Under the pieces are notes generated by a model. It worked only from the letters and a program-made list of their open reading frames with translations. It was not told the DNA's origin and made no database searches. 64,000 nucleotides of DNA from Struthidea cinerea (lineage: Eukaryota > Chordata > Aves > Passeriformes > Corcoracidae), in assembly GCA_013397865.1 (NCBI GenBank), contig VZTI01002790.1, positions 1 to 64,000 of the forward strand, read 5' to 3'. This document shows positions 1-11,586 of the stretch, piece by piece. The position numbers and the translations under genes were made by a program. Position 1 is the stretch's first letter; every line of letters begins with the position of its first letter.

Positions 1-2
1 CC

Positions 3-92
3 CCCTTCTTCCCCGAGTGCCCGCTGCCCCCGCCGCAGCCGCCCTACGACTACGGCGGCGGGTACCACCGCGGGGGCTACCCCGGGCTGTAG
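3..92 (+). CDS. 3' end of an unidentified gene, terminal exon (partial)
   Basis: I do not recognise this gene. In the frame starting at base 3 the last 29 codons give a Pro-rich stretch, then PYDYGGGYHRGGYPGL and a TAG stop at 90-92. I chose this frame because four Tyr codons and Gly repeats are not what random GC-rich DNA would give, and because the stop is followed by an AATAAA signal at 315-320, about 220 bases on, as expected for a short 3' UTR. The other two forward frames are also open, which is common in DNA this GC-rich, so the frame is an inference. The gene converges on ME3. In mammals the neighbour in this convergent position is CCDC81, but I see no residue evidence for that assignment and leave the name blank. 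The upstream exons lie before base 1. Confidence 0.45.
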   Translation, partial: PFFPECPLPPPQPPYDYGGGYHRGGYPGL

Positions 93-330
93 GGCGGCCG
101 GGGCTCGGGGTCCGCCGGGACGGCGAGGCGGGGAGCGGAGTCCGGAGCCCCCCGCGGGGGCGGGCGGACGCTGGGGCGGCGCGGAGGCCGCACGGAGCTC
201 CACACACCCCGCTGCATGCGAGAGCCCCGCACCCGAAACCGCGGCCACGGCCCCCGCAGGATTCACCCTTGTGCACTGCCAGTCTCCTCCTCCTGCGGTT
301 TGGGCGACGCTGCAAATAAAATGTGAAACT
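93..330 (+). other. Putative GC-rich 3' UTR of the unidentified upstream gene
   Basis: From the TAG at 90-92 to just past the AATAAA, the sequence is very GC- and CpG-rich up to about base 300. It then shifts abruptly to AT-richer DNA. The long ORF reading through it in another frame is best explained by lack of AT-rich stop codons. A cleavage site would be expected about 10-30 bases after 320. Confidence 0.4.
315..320 (+). terminator. Canonical polyadenylation signal AATAAA
   Basis: AATAAA is followed within 40 bases by a T/GT-rich stretch (about 331-355) that resembles a downstream GU-rich element. It serves the unidentified rightward gene ending at base 92. Further AATAAA hexamers at 904-909 and 1483-1488 could be distal alternative sites, but nothing ties them to a transcript. 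Confidence 0.6.
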
Positions 331-3300
331 TTGGGTTTCTTCAGGTGTTTTTGTAGCGGCCGGTGCCCCCCTTTCATACTCCTTCCTTAGGGGCTAGGGC
401 TTGGCTGGCTGTAGGCAGACGCGTTGCTGTACCTGTAGGCGACGTGGGAACAGGGGCTGCGCTCCTCAGAGGCCGCGGGGACCAGTCGTCAATGATTTCA
501 GTCTAAATCTAAAGCTCATGTCAACACTTGAGGTGCGTTTAACATTTTTCCCAGGCTCACATTTGTCACAAGTGCTGGCAGGTGTTCAGCTGAGGACACA
601 AAGGCAAGAAAGTGAAGCAAAATTAAAAATGCTGCTACCAAAACTCAGTGTCTGAAATTTTAACAACAGCTTGCAGGATCTTGCAAACGGCAATTTACAG
701 CGATTCGTAAGTTAATTGATGGTGTACGTTCGGGACAAAAATGTACTGTAGCCACTGCGGCCATGTGATTCCTACAGACTGTTGGATTTCTTCCAGGAAT
801 GTATCAAAGCTCAGAAAGCAATGCGGCTCTCTCTCATTGTGTACAGGAGATTATTTGATAATCATTTAAGTTATGTAAAAGAGTCTATGATAGGTCCTAT
901 AAAAATAAAGCTACACAATAGATTGGAGATCTGTGGTTGTTACTGCTGTTGAGACGCAGCGTTCAGGGGGCTTTCACCCTGCCTCCATCCTCTGAAATGG
1001 TTTCTTGGCAGGAGTTAAGACAGGCAGCGGGTTTTTTCTTTTCGAAATCTTTTGAAATGCTGTGTTTTATCCACAGCGACCCGTGCTTGTTTTGCCTTCA
1101 TTTGTACCGTCTGTTTCTGTAACTTAGTGGAAAGAAAGGGGCGATAATACGCTACAAAGTCAAGAGATGAAAATTGTTACAGTTATGAAAACAGATCAAA
1201 ATACTCGGAGGTTTGCTATTGAGATGCAAGTTTTCAAAGGCAATCCCGCAGTCTGGCTCCCCGCCAGCCCCAAGTGGATTGTTTGTTTTTGAAACGGGAT
1301 CCACATACGGATCAGCCTGGGGTTTTACCCTCGGTGGTGACAAATCCTTGTGCCTTCTGTCTTTTAAAAGATAATGTGAGAGGTAAAGCAAGTTTTTTCA
1401 TTCTTTATCCCAGATTTAACTTTTCAGAGATTTGGGGTCAGCATGCTGGGAAGTGTGTAGAGGTGAAACAAAATCTTTTGGAAATAAACTGAGATAATTT
1501 GTTTTGGCAAATGTTTTAATTTCACTTTTAAAATCAAGAGCTGTAACTGCTGCTGCCTCTTTCCTCCCCAAAATGCGCCCAAGGTCTCCACAAGCTGTAT
1601 GGAAAGGAACCACCATGGATGAACATCCACAACACTCCAGCATCTGATAGCTGAGTGCTGTTGAGGAAATGCATTTTTCAAGAACAATTTTGCAGCAGTT
1701 CATTTCACTCGGCTCCTCGAGAGCGTGTATGAGGCTCAATGGGCAGCCTGTCCAGCAAAGGTAGCTACAAATTAGGTTAATCCTGCCCTGCTGCTGGTTT
1801 TGATGATGGGACAATGTCCTGCTCTGTAAGCTCTGTCCTGCTTTCTTCACTTTGGCAAACCTCCCAGTTTGCATTTGTGAGCTGCACACTGCTAGCTCCC
1901 AGCAGAGCTTGTGTCTAACTGCATCTGAGACTACCTGGGCAAGAGACTACCAGGGGAGTTATTTCAGGTGGAGATGCGTTGTATTATTTTTTTTGTTTGT
2001 TTAGCTCCTACTCCAAGCATGTGAATTCGCAGCGTGTCTTGGCAGCTGCTCAGAATATTTCAGCTTGACAATGCTGTGCTAATAATCTCAGTGCCCACTT
2101 TTCTCACCTGAGCTGTGCACCTGAGATTTGTGCTTTCAGCAGGCCAGGCAAATGATGGGGGAGCTGATAGTGCAGTGGTCTCTGCCAAGGAACGAATCCA
2201 CCTTTTTAAGGATTTATTTATTTCATAGGCTCAGTAGGCAAATGTGTATTAACTGGGGATCTAATCCTGAAGATCTCATAGCTTATCCTGTCAGCTGTCT
2301 CACAGGTGTCAGTGAGATTTGCTCAGAAAAAGTCAAAAAGAGGTTTTCAGGAATCGATTCTGGGATAGAAATTGCAAACCTGTGTGGTCTGATTGCCCAC
2401 TGACCTCACCTTCTTATTCCAAGTAGCCATGAAGGGCCACAAATCTGACCTGCTGTGGTTTTTGCTCATTTGGTGCTCTGCTGCCTTGCAGATGGAGTCC
2501 TGTGGTGCTCAGAAGCTGAGCATGAATGGCCTTCTTGGGTTAGACCTTGTCTAAAACCAGTGGGAAAAGCAGCTCTGTGGGTGCCAGCAGAGCTGGGCTG
2601 GTCCAAGGCTGGAGTGGCAGCCCATTCCCAATGCTGCCAGGTTGGGAGGGCTTGCAGGAAGCTGGGGGCAGGCTCCAGGAATCAGCCTACCTGAGCAGCA
2701 GCTGCAGATGTCTCTTCAGCTTAGCGTCTATCCTACAATAGTTCCTTAAGGGGGATGTTCAGATTACAGGAGCTCGCACTGAAAGAAATAAAAGATCTAG
2801 AAATCAGCGTTCTTCGAAGTGTGGCTACACTGCTGCCAGAGGATGTGTTTGTATTTGTATTTGAGGAGTACCTGGCATGGGAAGTCTGATAAGCCTGGAA
2901 AGGAGCTAACAACAGCTTTTCCCACAACACAGACCAAACAAAGGACTTGTGTGTAACTCCTGAGGAGCGCTGGAGAACCTCTCCACGCTGTGGAGGCGTG
3001 GAGGGCACCCGAGCAGCCCAGGGGTTGCCGTCTGGTGAGGCTGCATCTTTGATCTCCTTTGTGCTTGTGTGAGCTCTTTTTGTTGGGTTGTTTCCCCCAG
3101 CTTGAATAGCGCAGGCACTGAAAACATCACCTAACAGTCTCGCTCAGAAACACCCTTGGGAAACTCTTTTCTCCTCTGAAACACTGAAAATCATAATCTT
3201 AACCATCTGCAAGAATAAAAGCTTTTCTAATTGAGCAAGATATTTTGTTTTTTTTTTGATGCACTTTTATAAGGAGTCTGTCCCTAAGGACTAAAACTGA

Positions 3301-6300
3301 TTCTTTTTAGCTTTTCTGTCTTAAAAGAAGCGTGTCCCTTTGAAAGGAAATGGGTTCTGTTTGGTTGAATCGAGGTCAGACTACCAAACTATTTCATTTT
3401 ACAAAGCCTGCACTGAGTTCCTCAGATACACTAAACTCCATTCTGTTGCTGGTGTATTTTACACATACTGGCTGATGTTACTGGAGATTTTGATGGGAAA
3501 GCATACACATGTTAATAATTTTTCATATACAGTCAAAGATGATAAAGGGGGATGACAAGAACCCTTGCTTCTCATTTCAAATGAGGGAATCTTAACCTTT
3601 CCTTAATGGTGATTTACTGACAAATAAGTAAGGGTTCACCATGATTAATTACTACTGTGCCTCAGTATTTTGTGACTTAAGTGATCTGGGTCTATTCCAA
3701 CATCACTTTCAGAAAGCAGAAAGATTCCTTTTTTTAAAGTGTTTTGAAACAGGCTCATTAACTATTTCATGGCCTGATCTTGGGAATGCTCTAGTCCAGC
3801 CTGGCCACCGATGATGAGTCATCTTCCTTGAGCTTACATAGTTGATCACACAGTGTTGGTGAAAAAGATACAGAAGTTTATTGTAAACTCTTTTTGTTTT
3901 CTGACTTTTTAAATAAGCTGCTTTTTGGCAACAGTGCAAAAACTGAAGGTCATTCTGCACTTATTGGCAACAGGAGGAAAAAGGTGGTGGAGCAATTCTG
4001 TAGAGACGTCCAAAAAATTCAGATGAGAATGTGAGAGTTCAAGCTTACAAACCTGACTATATGAAGTGAGTGATGGAAATGCTTTTAGGATAGCTTTGTG
4101 TGTCAGCCAAAGAGGCTGGTGAACACTTGCTTAAAATCCAGTAGTATTTGTAACACATCTACATAAAGAACTAAAAATAGTGTCTTATAATGAATGCCCT
4201 CTCCCCAATTCTGTGTGGGTAAAGATTGGCAGGGGACTGCTGAAAGGTGATGCTGTGAAAGATGAAGGTGTTTTATAATATTTTTCAATACCTCACTGTA
4301 ACCCTGGTTATCCCCTCCCTCACTGGCAGAGAACTACTTCACCAGCCTGCAGGTTTTCAGCCTTTTATGCTTTTTGGACCCCCTCCATATGAAATGTAAA
4401 TGTACTGTCAAAGCCTTATTTTTCAGGGTTGTTATGGTTGTAGTCCACAGACCTATGGTTGTCCAGAGATCACAGACTCAATGTCACTGCATTGCTGTCA
4501 GTGGAAAGTATTTTTAATTGCTTGAATTGGCCAGTGTGGGATTTGAGGAATAGGCAGCATTTCCCAAATGATCCGTCATCTCTCCTTCTCTGAAATGGGG
4601 GAATCACATCTTATTTATACAATCTGTGTCACCCTCCCAGAGGCAGCTAAAATGGCACGATTTACCCTGTGCTCCCTCCCTCCAGGTATTCCCCAACAAT
4701 GCTGGGTGTATAAGAAAATGTGGGCTGGTCTGTACTGAGGGAGGGAGGAGAGGATTCAGGATTTGTAGTAAAGGGTTCTGGTGCTCCTGTTAGTGCATGT
4801 TTTGTGTGTTAGGATGTCTCCTGGTGGGCATTTTAGACTTCTTCAGCCTTAGCAGCTAATTGTAATTCAGTCTGTGGGCTCTGCTGAACAAATTCTGGCA
4901 AATCTGCTGTGCCAGATGAAGAGGTGACTGTCTCCATTTTCCACCCTCTTTGCTGTAGGTGTCATCCCTTAGCTATGTGCTGAAGGGTACCTGTGCCTCC
5001 TTCACTACAACCTGTAATCAGTGCCCAAGTGCATCTTCAGGGAGGGTTTGGAGTGAAGTGGGGGCTGTTTAGCTTATCTCAGGAATGGCTGGAGCTCAGC
5101 TCAGCTGTTTCAGCCACAGCTAAGTGAAGCAAATCTGCTGTCAGACTGGGAATGAGTTAAACCTGAGACACTGGGTGACAAATCACTTTGCTGGTAGCTG
5201 TAGATGGGGAATACAGACTGGTCTCTCTTGGAGAAGCTGGGCGTAATTGTTACTAATTTTATTTTTATTCAGCTTCATAAAAGATAGAGGCCCACTGCTT
5301 CAACCCTCTGTACCTCCGCAGTGGTGAAAGCTTAGTGAATGATTTTTAATTTGACGTTGCCACAATACTCTTCAAACAGAAGAATCCTGCCTGAGGAGCT
5401 GATGCACCAAGGATGGTGGCACAGGAGAGATGGTGACCCAGATTTTGTCCCTTTTTTCTTAATTGCAGAATGTGATACAGGCTCTTCTGTACCACAGGGT
5501 AAAGGAGAAATTTATAGGGACTGATCCCCATGACTCATTTCAATGATGTGGCAGACATGACCCTTTCTGTCTTCTAAACCTCCTAGTGAGGGGCTTGAGC
5601 TTGTGCTGAGCGTGCTCAGGACTCTGCTCCGGGTTCAGGTGGACACAACACTCCAGAGTGGCATCGAGAGCTGTCCTGGACCTTCCTTTAGCATGACATT
5701 CTTATTTCCTTCTCTTCCCATCTCTCTTTGATGTGCTCAGCTCCCAAATTAGCCAGAATGTTTCCTTGGGTATTAAGGCTGAGCACCCTGAAACGTGGTG
5801 GAGGTTCATAGTCAGTCTGTGAGATCTCTGGACATCTCAGTGATTTTCCAGACCAATCTGCAGGAGTTACAGATTAAAATAACATTTAGTGCTCTGACTG
5901 CTGACTGTATGAATACAGCCTGGGTGACTGGGTTGGGCTGGACTCTGGCAGATCTCGTTTAAATAATACCAGCCACTGTTACAGTTCTGTGATCAAATCC
6001 CCTCCCATTCCAGCAGTCTCTTCCCTGTCAGTGGTTTGTCGGCTAGATTTGTTAGGTCTGGAGTAAACAGCCCTGTTATTCTCAAGATACAGAAAGCAGA
6101 GATCAGAGGGGTAAAATTGGGTATGAAGTTTAAATGAAGAGAAATTCCATCCTTCTACCACCATTTTTCATCAGTGGGTAACTAATAAGGAATTTTTTGC
6201 ATAGAAACGCCTCACAGTAGAACTGGGCTTCAAAGAACAGCTGTAATTGCTTCTGTGCACTCCAATAATTGCATATAAATCAATTACCACCATTTTAGGT

Positions 6301-9300
6301 ATTTGAACAGCTCGTTCTATGAAGAAAAACCTTTCTTTCCTGTTTAATAGCCAGACCTTTAGCTTCTTTGTTTATCCACATATCTGGGACAAATGATTCA
6401 AACTCAGTCGTTAATTAGTGATTTTATCATGATTTTCCTTTCAGGATGGAAAGGTCAGCACACCGTTGAAGTGCCAGCAAAACAAATGTCTCCCATTTGC
6501 ACATGAAGTCAGGGCTTGGGAGGAAGAAGCCTCAGAACATGACTTAAAGGGTAGAGGCCTAATTTGGGGTGGCTGCTTGTAAGAACACGCCTGGTGTGCC
6601 TAATACAGATGTGATGGCCAGACATCCTGACTTTTTCCCAGAAGTCTGTGATTAATACTTTTTATGGCTTAGATGACCCTTCACGCCTAGAGCCAGCTGA
6701 CAGAACACCAGGCCCAGGGGCCGAAGTAGAAAGTCAGGCCAGAGGAGGATGGCCCTGACTTCAATATAATTTATTTTTATTGTATTGTCCAGAGCCCCTC
6801 GGGTTGTCAGAGCCACACGCTGGTTTCTGGATGCTCCTGGAGATGAGCCAGTGCTACAGCCTGTGGCAACTCCAAGCAATGTGCTGTCTTGGCCAATGGA
6901 TGGGCCCTGCCAGGGAAGGAAGAACGTGTTTCACTACAGGACAAATGCTACCTGGCTAATCCAGGCCAACTGGAATTATAAATAAGATTGGTAAAATTTT
7001 GGTAAATAAGCGGAGAGACATGAGTGATGAGGCAAAGAGAAGTGAAGGGTTTTTTCCTGGCAGAGGTAATTCAGATATCAGGCAATTGCCAGGCTTAGCA
7101 TCATGCTTGGATGACACAATAATCTCTTCTGAGCTTGAAATAGGTGTTAATATTGCCACATTGTTACATCTATTGATATATTTTTCTTGTGTTTATGCTA
7201 TTTTTATCACTGGTTTCCAATCACCTCATTTTTCAAAGGAAGGACAAAAGAATAATTTAAGAATAGAGACATTTCCTGCTGCTGAGAGAAGAACTGGGAG
7301 CAGAGAAATCCAAAACGAGCTGCTAGAAATATCCTTGCTTTAAATTAGAAAACAAAACACAGACAGCAGCTAAAAGTCCCACAATATTCAACTTGAGTTT
7401 TTCCTACACCAGTTTAGTCTCTTTTACTAGCTGATGTTCCTTGCAGGACAGGCACCCAGCAACTCCAATTTCAGAAAGTATTCCCTCTGCGGGAGATTTT
7501 TCTTGTACGAAACTGGCCAAGAAAAGAATATTCACTGCCACTGCTTAAGTCCCTGGTAAAATGTGAGGTACAGCCGACAGGACCTTCTCCGCTGGGGAAA
7601 AGCTGCGCGTAGAAGTCCTCTACAGCCCTCAAGTGGTTCCCTTTGAATGCTACACGGTGCGAACGCAGGGCCGCGGGCTTTGGCAAGGAAATCGCAGGGC
7701 GGGCATGGCTTTGCTGCCAGGAAAGGCTCCCACCCACCCTGCTGTGCTCCCCCGAGCCCCCCTTCCCTTCAGCCCCAGCAGCGCAGCGAGTGTGTGCTGG
7801 CGTCGGCAGCTTCTTCATCTTCGGGGCAAGGGAAAGCACAGCCCATGTTTTACATGGAGGTGCAAAGGAGATCCTCACCCTTTGGAGAAGCCGGTGACAA
7901 GTGACTTTGCTGTGACAAGTCACTGCCCACGGCAGCGTGTGCCTGCTCCCCCGCAGGTCTGTACAGTGACAGGGCACCAGTGCCCCTGAGGGATCGAGCG
8001 TGCGGGCTGCCACGCTGCGGGCTTTGGCTCTCCATGGCTGGCTGCTTCTGGAAAGGAACGATGGGGAAGAGCCCCTGGCTCCAGCTGTCCCCCTGCAGCC
8101 TAGGGGCCGTGGGCTAAAACTGCCCCGGAGCTGCTGGCCATGGATACCAGGTGGAAGGGGGCTGTGCTGCCTGCCCCGGGGGCCGAGGGCAGGCAGAGGC
8201 AGGAAGGGTGACAGCTCAAGTGGCAGGGCTGCCTTGCGTCCCCGTGTGGGGCACCCGGGTGAGGAGGCAGCTGGGAGGGAGAAAGGAAGCCCTGTAGGAA
8301 CTCAGACACGAGAGCAGAGCTGTGGAAATCTCGATGGAGGCCGGAGAGGAGCTGTTGTCCTGGAAAGTCTCTCCCCAAGGAGAGAGACCAAGGAGTCGAC
8401 GCTGCCTTCTAGCAGCCGTCCAACTGTGAGCAGAGGAGGGCACAGTGAGTGTTTCCTGGGGTGAAATCACATGGCCTCGTAAACATCAGAATTGCTTCCA
8501 GCTGGAGAGTTTTGCAAGGTATTTGTTTGCAGGAGCTGGAAAAGGAAGATGGATTGAAGGTGAACAATCTCCCACCCCATCCCAAAGGTTTTTCTATAGA
8601 ATGAAGGCCGTGTGTGCAGTATCCCAGTAAAATAGTTGCCTGAATGGCCTCTCCTATTTGCAGGGAAGCCCAGGTGGAGCCTCCATCCTGCTCCAAGCAG
8701 CTTTTTGTCTTGGCTCAGCAGGCTCTCTTCTTCCTGAGCTGCTCACTGCCCTGCTTCTGTAGCCTGATATCACTCCCTATGTGTTCTCTTGGCCAAGGAC
8801 AGAGAGGTCTTGGGGCTTTTGGGGAAAGACAAGGCTCTTTTTTTCGAGGAAAACCCATCTTTGTGGCAGGCAGAAGAGAAGCACCAATGGCAGGACCACT
8901 TCCCACACAAGATCACTTTCGCTCTTGCACTGTCACCCAACAAGAATTCCCCTAAGGAGCCTACTCCAGCATTTTGGACCACACACTGGTGTATCACGGA
9001 AGTGGCAGGCGACGATGCCCACCCTGGGTGCCTGTTTTGTGCACTGTCAGGATTGGCTCCTCTGTCCCGAGGGGAACACCTGCACCTGAGCAGCCCAGGT
9101 GTCAGTCCCCAGCTGAGCAGCACAGCTCAGGGCTACTGTCTGTGTCCAGCACTGTCCCGCAGCAGCCGTGCCCTCTGCTGCACAGCGTGTGACCTGGTGG
9201 GGAGCACAAACTGAGGAGAGGACTCCTCCAGCTGTGTGTCTGCAGACTGCTGCCAGCATGGGAAAGCAGCTGCTGCAGGACACCAGGAGGGCAGCAAGGG

Positions 9301-11424
9301 ACGGAGCCTGGAGGGAGAAGTCTGTCTCAGAAGGATCACTGGTTGGAAAGGAGCTGGAGGGAGACCTTTCCCAAGGACTAGATCCTGTTGTCTTCTTGTT
9401 TCCAGGACTAGGCTTTACGTAGCACCTGGAAGAGCTGCTGGGAAAGGGCCTTTTCAGTCTCCCAAGGGGCAGGTGGAAGGAAAAGAAGGGAGAAGCAAGG
9501 ATAGAGGAAGAACCTAAGAGAACAAGTAATATGAGTGCTGGCTCCTGGAAATGCCCGGTGTGTGCAGGTTTTGCTTTACCTATCAATCTGCCTTTCATTT
9601 CAGCCCAGAGATTTTCTTACTTTTACCCTCTGATTCTCTTTCCCTGCCAGTGCCAGGAGTGAGCCAGGAGTGAGCAAGCTGTTTTACAGTCGTTAGCCAA
9701 ACAGAGATGGTAACAGTGGTCTGGGCTGAGCTCGTGGTATGGGGAGAGGCCACAGGCTCTGGGGAGCACTCCACATGCGTTTCAGCTTGCTCAGCATCCT
9801 GGGCTGTTCCTGGATTCCAATGAGAAACGGGTCAGACACTTGCAGGAAAAAGGGCCCAGGTATGGAAGGCACCTTCAGACTTCCCTCACAAAATGCCATT
9901 TGCTTCTCCAGGGAAACTGAGGGGTGAAGGTAACCAGGTCCCTGGAGTATCATTGCCTCCAAAGAGCAAGCAGGGGCTGCTGGGCCTCTGTCTGTCCTTG
10001 TCTCTCCAAGGCAGGACAGATATCAGGCAAGTCCAGAGGAAAAAAAGAGGCTCCTGCTGTGGCAGGGGCATGGTTTCGTCCTTCTCTTGGAGTCACCATT
10101 TGCCTGGGCAAGATGAATTGGACCAGAATCAGTATTCTGAAGAAAAAACTATGCTTCTGCAAGTGTGATTTCTGGAATAGTGGTAGAATTATGACTTTCA
10201 AGCCATCTGTCCTAAAGCGTTTTGTCTTTGACTTCATAGGTGGAGGCATAAAGCCTTCCTTGCTGGCAGTGTTTGAAGAGGAAGACTGTCAGGTGACTGT
10301 CATGAGACCCACTGTGCACTCCATGATGCTCCCAGGCTGTTTAGGAAAATGTCCTCTCTTCTGAGCTTCACCTAGAAAAGACATTCCCTCTTTTTTTTTT
10401 TTTCCTTTTTTTTTCCATTCTTGCCAAATACTTGAGATGTCAAGCCCCGAACCTTAACACACAGAAAGGTGAAGCCTTTAGCTAAGCAATGGGGAGGTGC
10501 ATGGGAAGGAGAAGAAGGAAGAAACTAAAAGGAGTTGTATAGACACCTTTCTGAAATAAAGAAAAAGGAATTTCCACCCTGCTACCTCCCTTCTCAAAGG
10601 CAGAGTTCTTTCCAGAAACCATGAAAAAGGCAAGGAAGCCTCAGTTTCAAAGTCTCTTGCCCAGGAAATGTGAATACTTGTCAGTGTCTCTCCCTGAACT
10701 TGAAATGTATGTGGTTTTGGGGGTGTCCTGGTCTCCAGCTTGGCTGTCCCCTATGTGTCCCTTCACTCTTGTTCCCTTGAGGGCCACCTGAATTGAGGAG
10801 GGGAGGGGGTCTATTGTCCCCATGGGGTTGAGGGAGGTTTTGGGGTTTGTTTCCATGGGGTGTGGCAGATGACACTGCCAGGCTGTGTGACCCATGCACC
10901 AGTTTGGTTGGTTGAGACTCCCCAAACATCAGGGACTTTGGAAGCAGAAAAGAGCAGTGCTTCCCGAGTGTGCAGCCCTCCCAGGGCAATGCACACACTT
11001 CCCATTACATCCAGAGAGCCACAGGCAAAGCGTGGCTGTCATGTGTGAGGGATGGCCACGCGGCTTTGGGCTTCCTATGGGCACTCCCAGTAGCAATGGG
11101 AATCTGTGCTTCTGAGCTGGCCCCGGTAGCTTATCCCAAGGCAGCTGAGAGCAGGCAGTATGTTAAGCAATCAGCAATCAGCAGTGCTGACTGGCTGGGA
11201 TGGGCTGCAGCCAGTCTGTCTCTCTCCTTGGAGTAGCCACTGCCCACCCTGGACTCCGTTTGATTCCCTACTGACATGCTCCCCCAGACAACAATCAGTG
11301 GCAAGTAAAAAACTACTTGGATTCATTTACTTTTATCATTCTGCAAGCCTGGAGGTGCATTTTATCAGCAATGACATGGGCCACAGGAACTGTTGGCAAA
11401 AATGAGAATGTTTCTCACAAAACA
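321..11424. other. Intergenic region between the unknown gene and the ME3 stop codon; no supported gene
   Basis: No ORF here resembles a protein family I know, and none has splice or codon evidence. About 7.6-9.5 kb is more GC-rich than its surroundings and has overlapping ORFs of 60-183 codons on both strands, the pattern of chance open frames. An interrupted T tract at 10390-10415 (A-rich on the minus strand) and a duplicated 12-mer GCCAGGAGTGAG at about 9652-9675 are the only simple repeats I noted. The right end should contain the ME3 3' UTR. Confidence 0.6.
11326..11337 (-). terminator. ME3: Candidate non-canonical poly(A) signals for ME3
   Basis: On the minus strand, AGTAAA (plus 11326-11331) and GATAAA (plus 11332-11337) abut each other about 90-100 bases beyond the ME3 stop codon. 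Both are known rare variants of AATAAA. I found no canonical AATAAA on the minus strand in the first kilobase after the stop. The nearest clear ones are near 6770-6782, which would imply a 4.6-kb UTR. This call is weak. Confidence 0.25.
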
Positions 11425-11586
11425 TTATATATTTTGTGTTTGCATGGCTGTGGGGGGCCACCTGTAATCGTCAAGAACAAATGAATCGTAGTCAGAGCTG
11501 TACATGAGCTGTTTCACAAAGGTTTCCTTGTCTGCTGGCTCGGGGTACCAAGAAGCGAGGCCGTGCTTGTAGGCCCAGTCAACAAT
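11425..11586 (-). CDS. ME3: ME3 last coding exon with stop codon
   Basis: It encodes 53 residues beginning IVDWAYKHGLASWYPEP and ending MQTQNI, then TAA (plus 11425-11427). The acceptor reads TTTTTGCAG on the minus strand and entry is phase 0. YPEP.DKE.FV and DYDSF.LD.Y.WP are the family's C-terminal signature and favour the ME3 paralogue. The length equals that of the human exon product. Confidence 0.96.
   Translation of the reverse strand: MVDWAYKHGLASWYPEPADKETFVKQLMYSSDYDSFVLDDYRWPPTAMQTQNI

Noticed and set aside
17..319. 100-codon plus-strand ORF ending at base 319
   Set aside because: It is Arg/Pro-rich from GC-rich DNA and runs into the poly(A) signal. The frame ending at base 92 is a better terminal exon.
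7471..9598. ORFs of 103-183 codons on both strands in the GC-rich intergenic stretch
   Set aside because: They overlap one another in several frames, have no recognisable domain, and are expected where stop codons are rare.
10386..10417. Long T tract as a possible processed-pseudogene poly(A) tail on the minus strand
   Set aside because: No retrocopied coding sequence or target duplication lies next to it.
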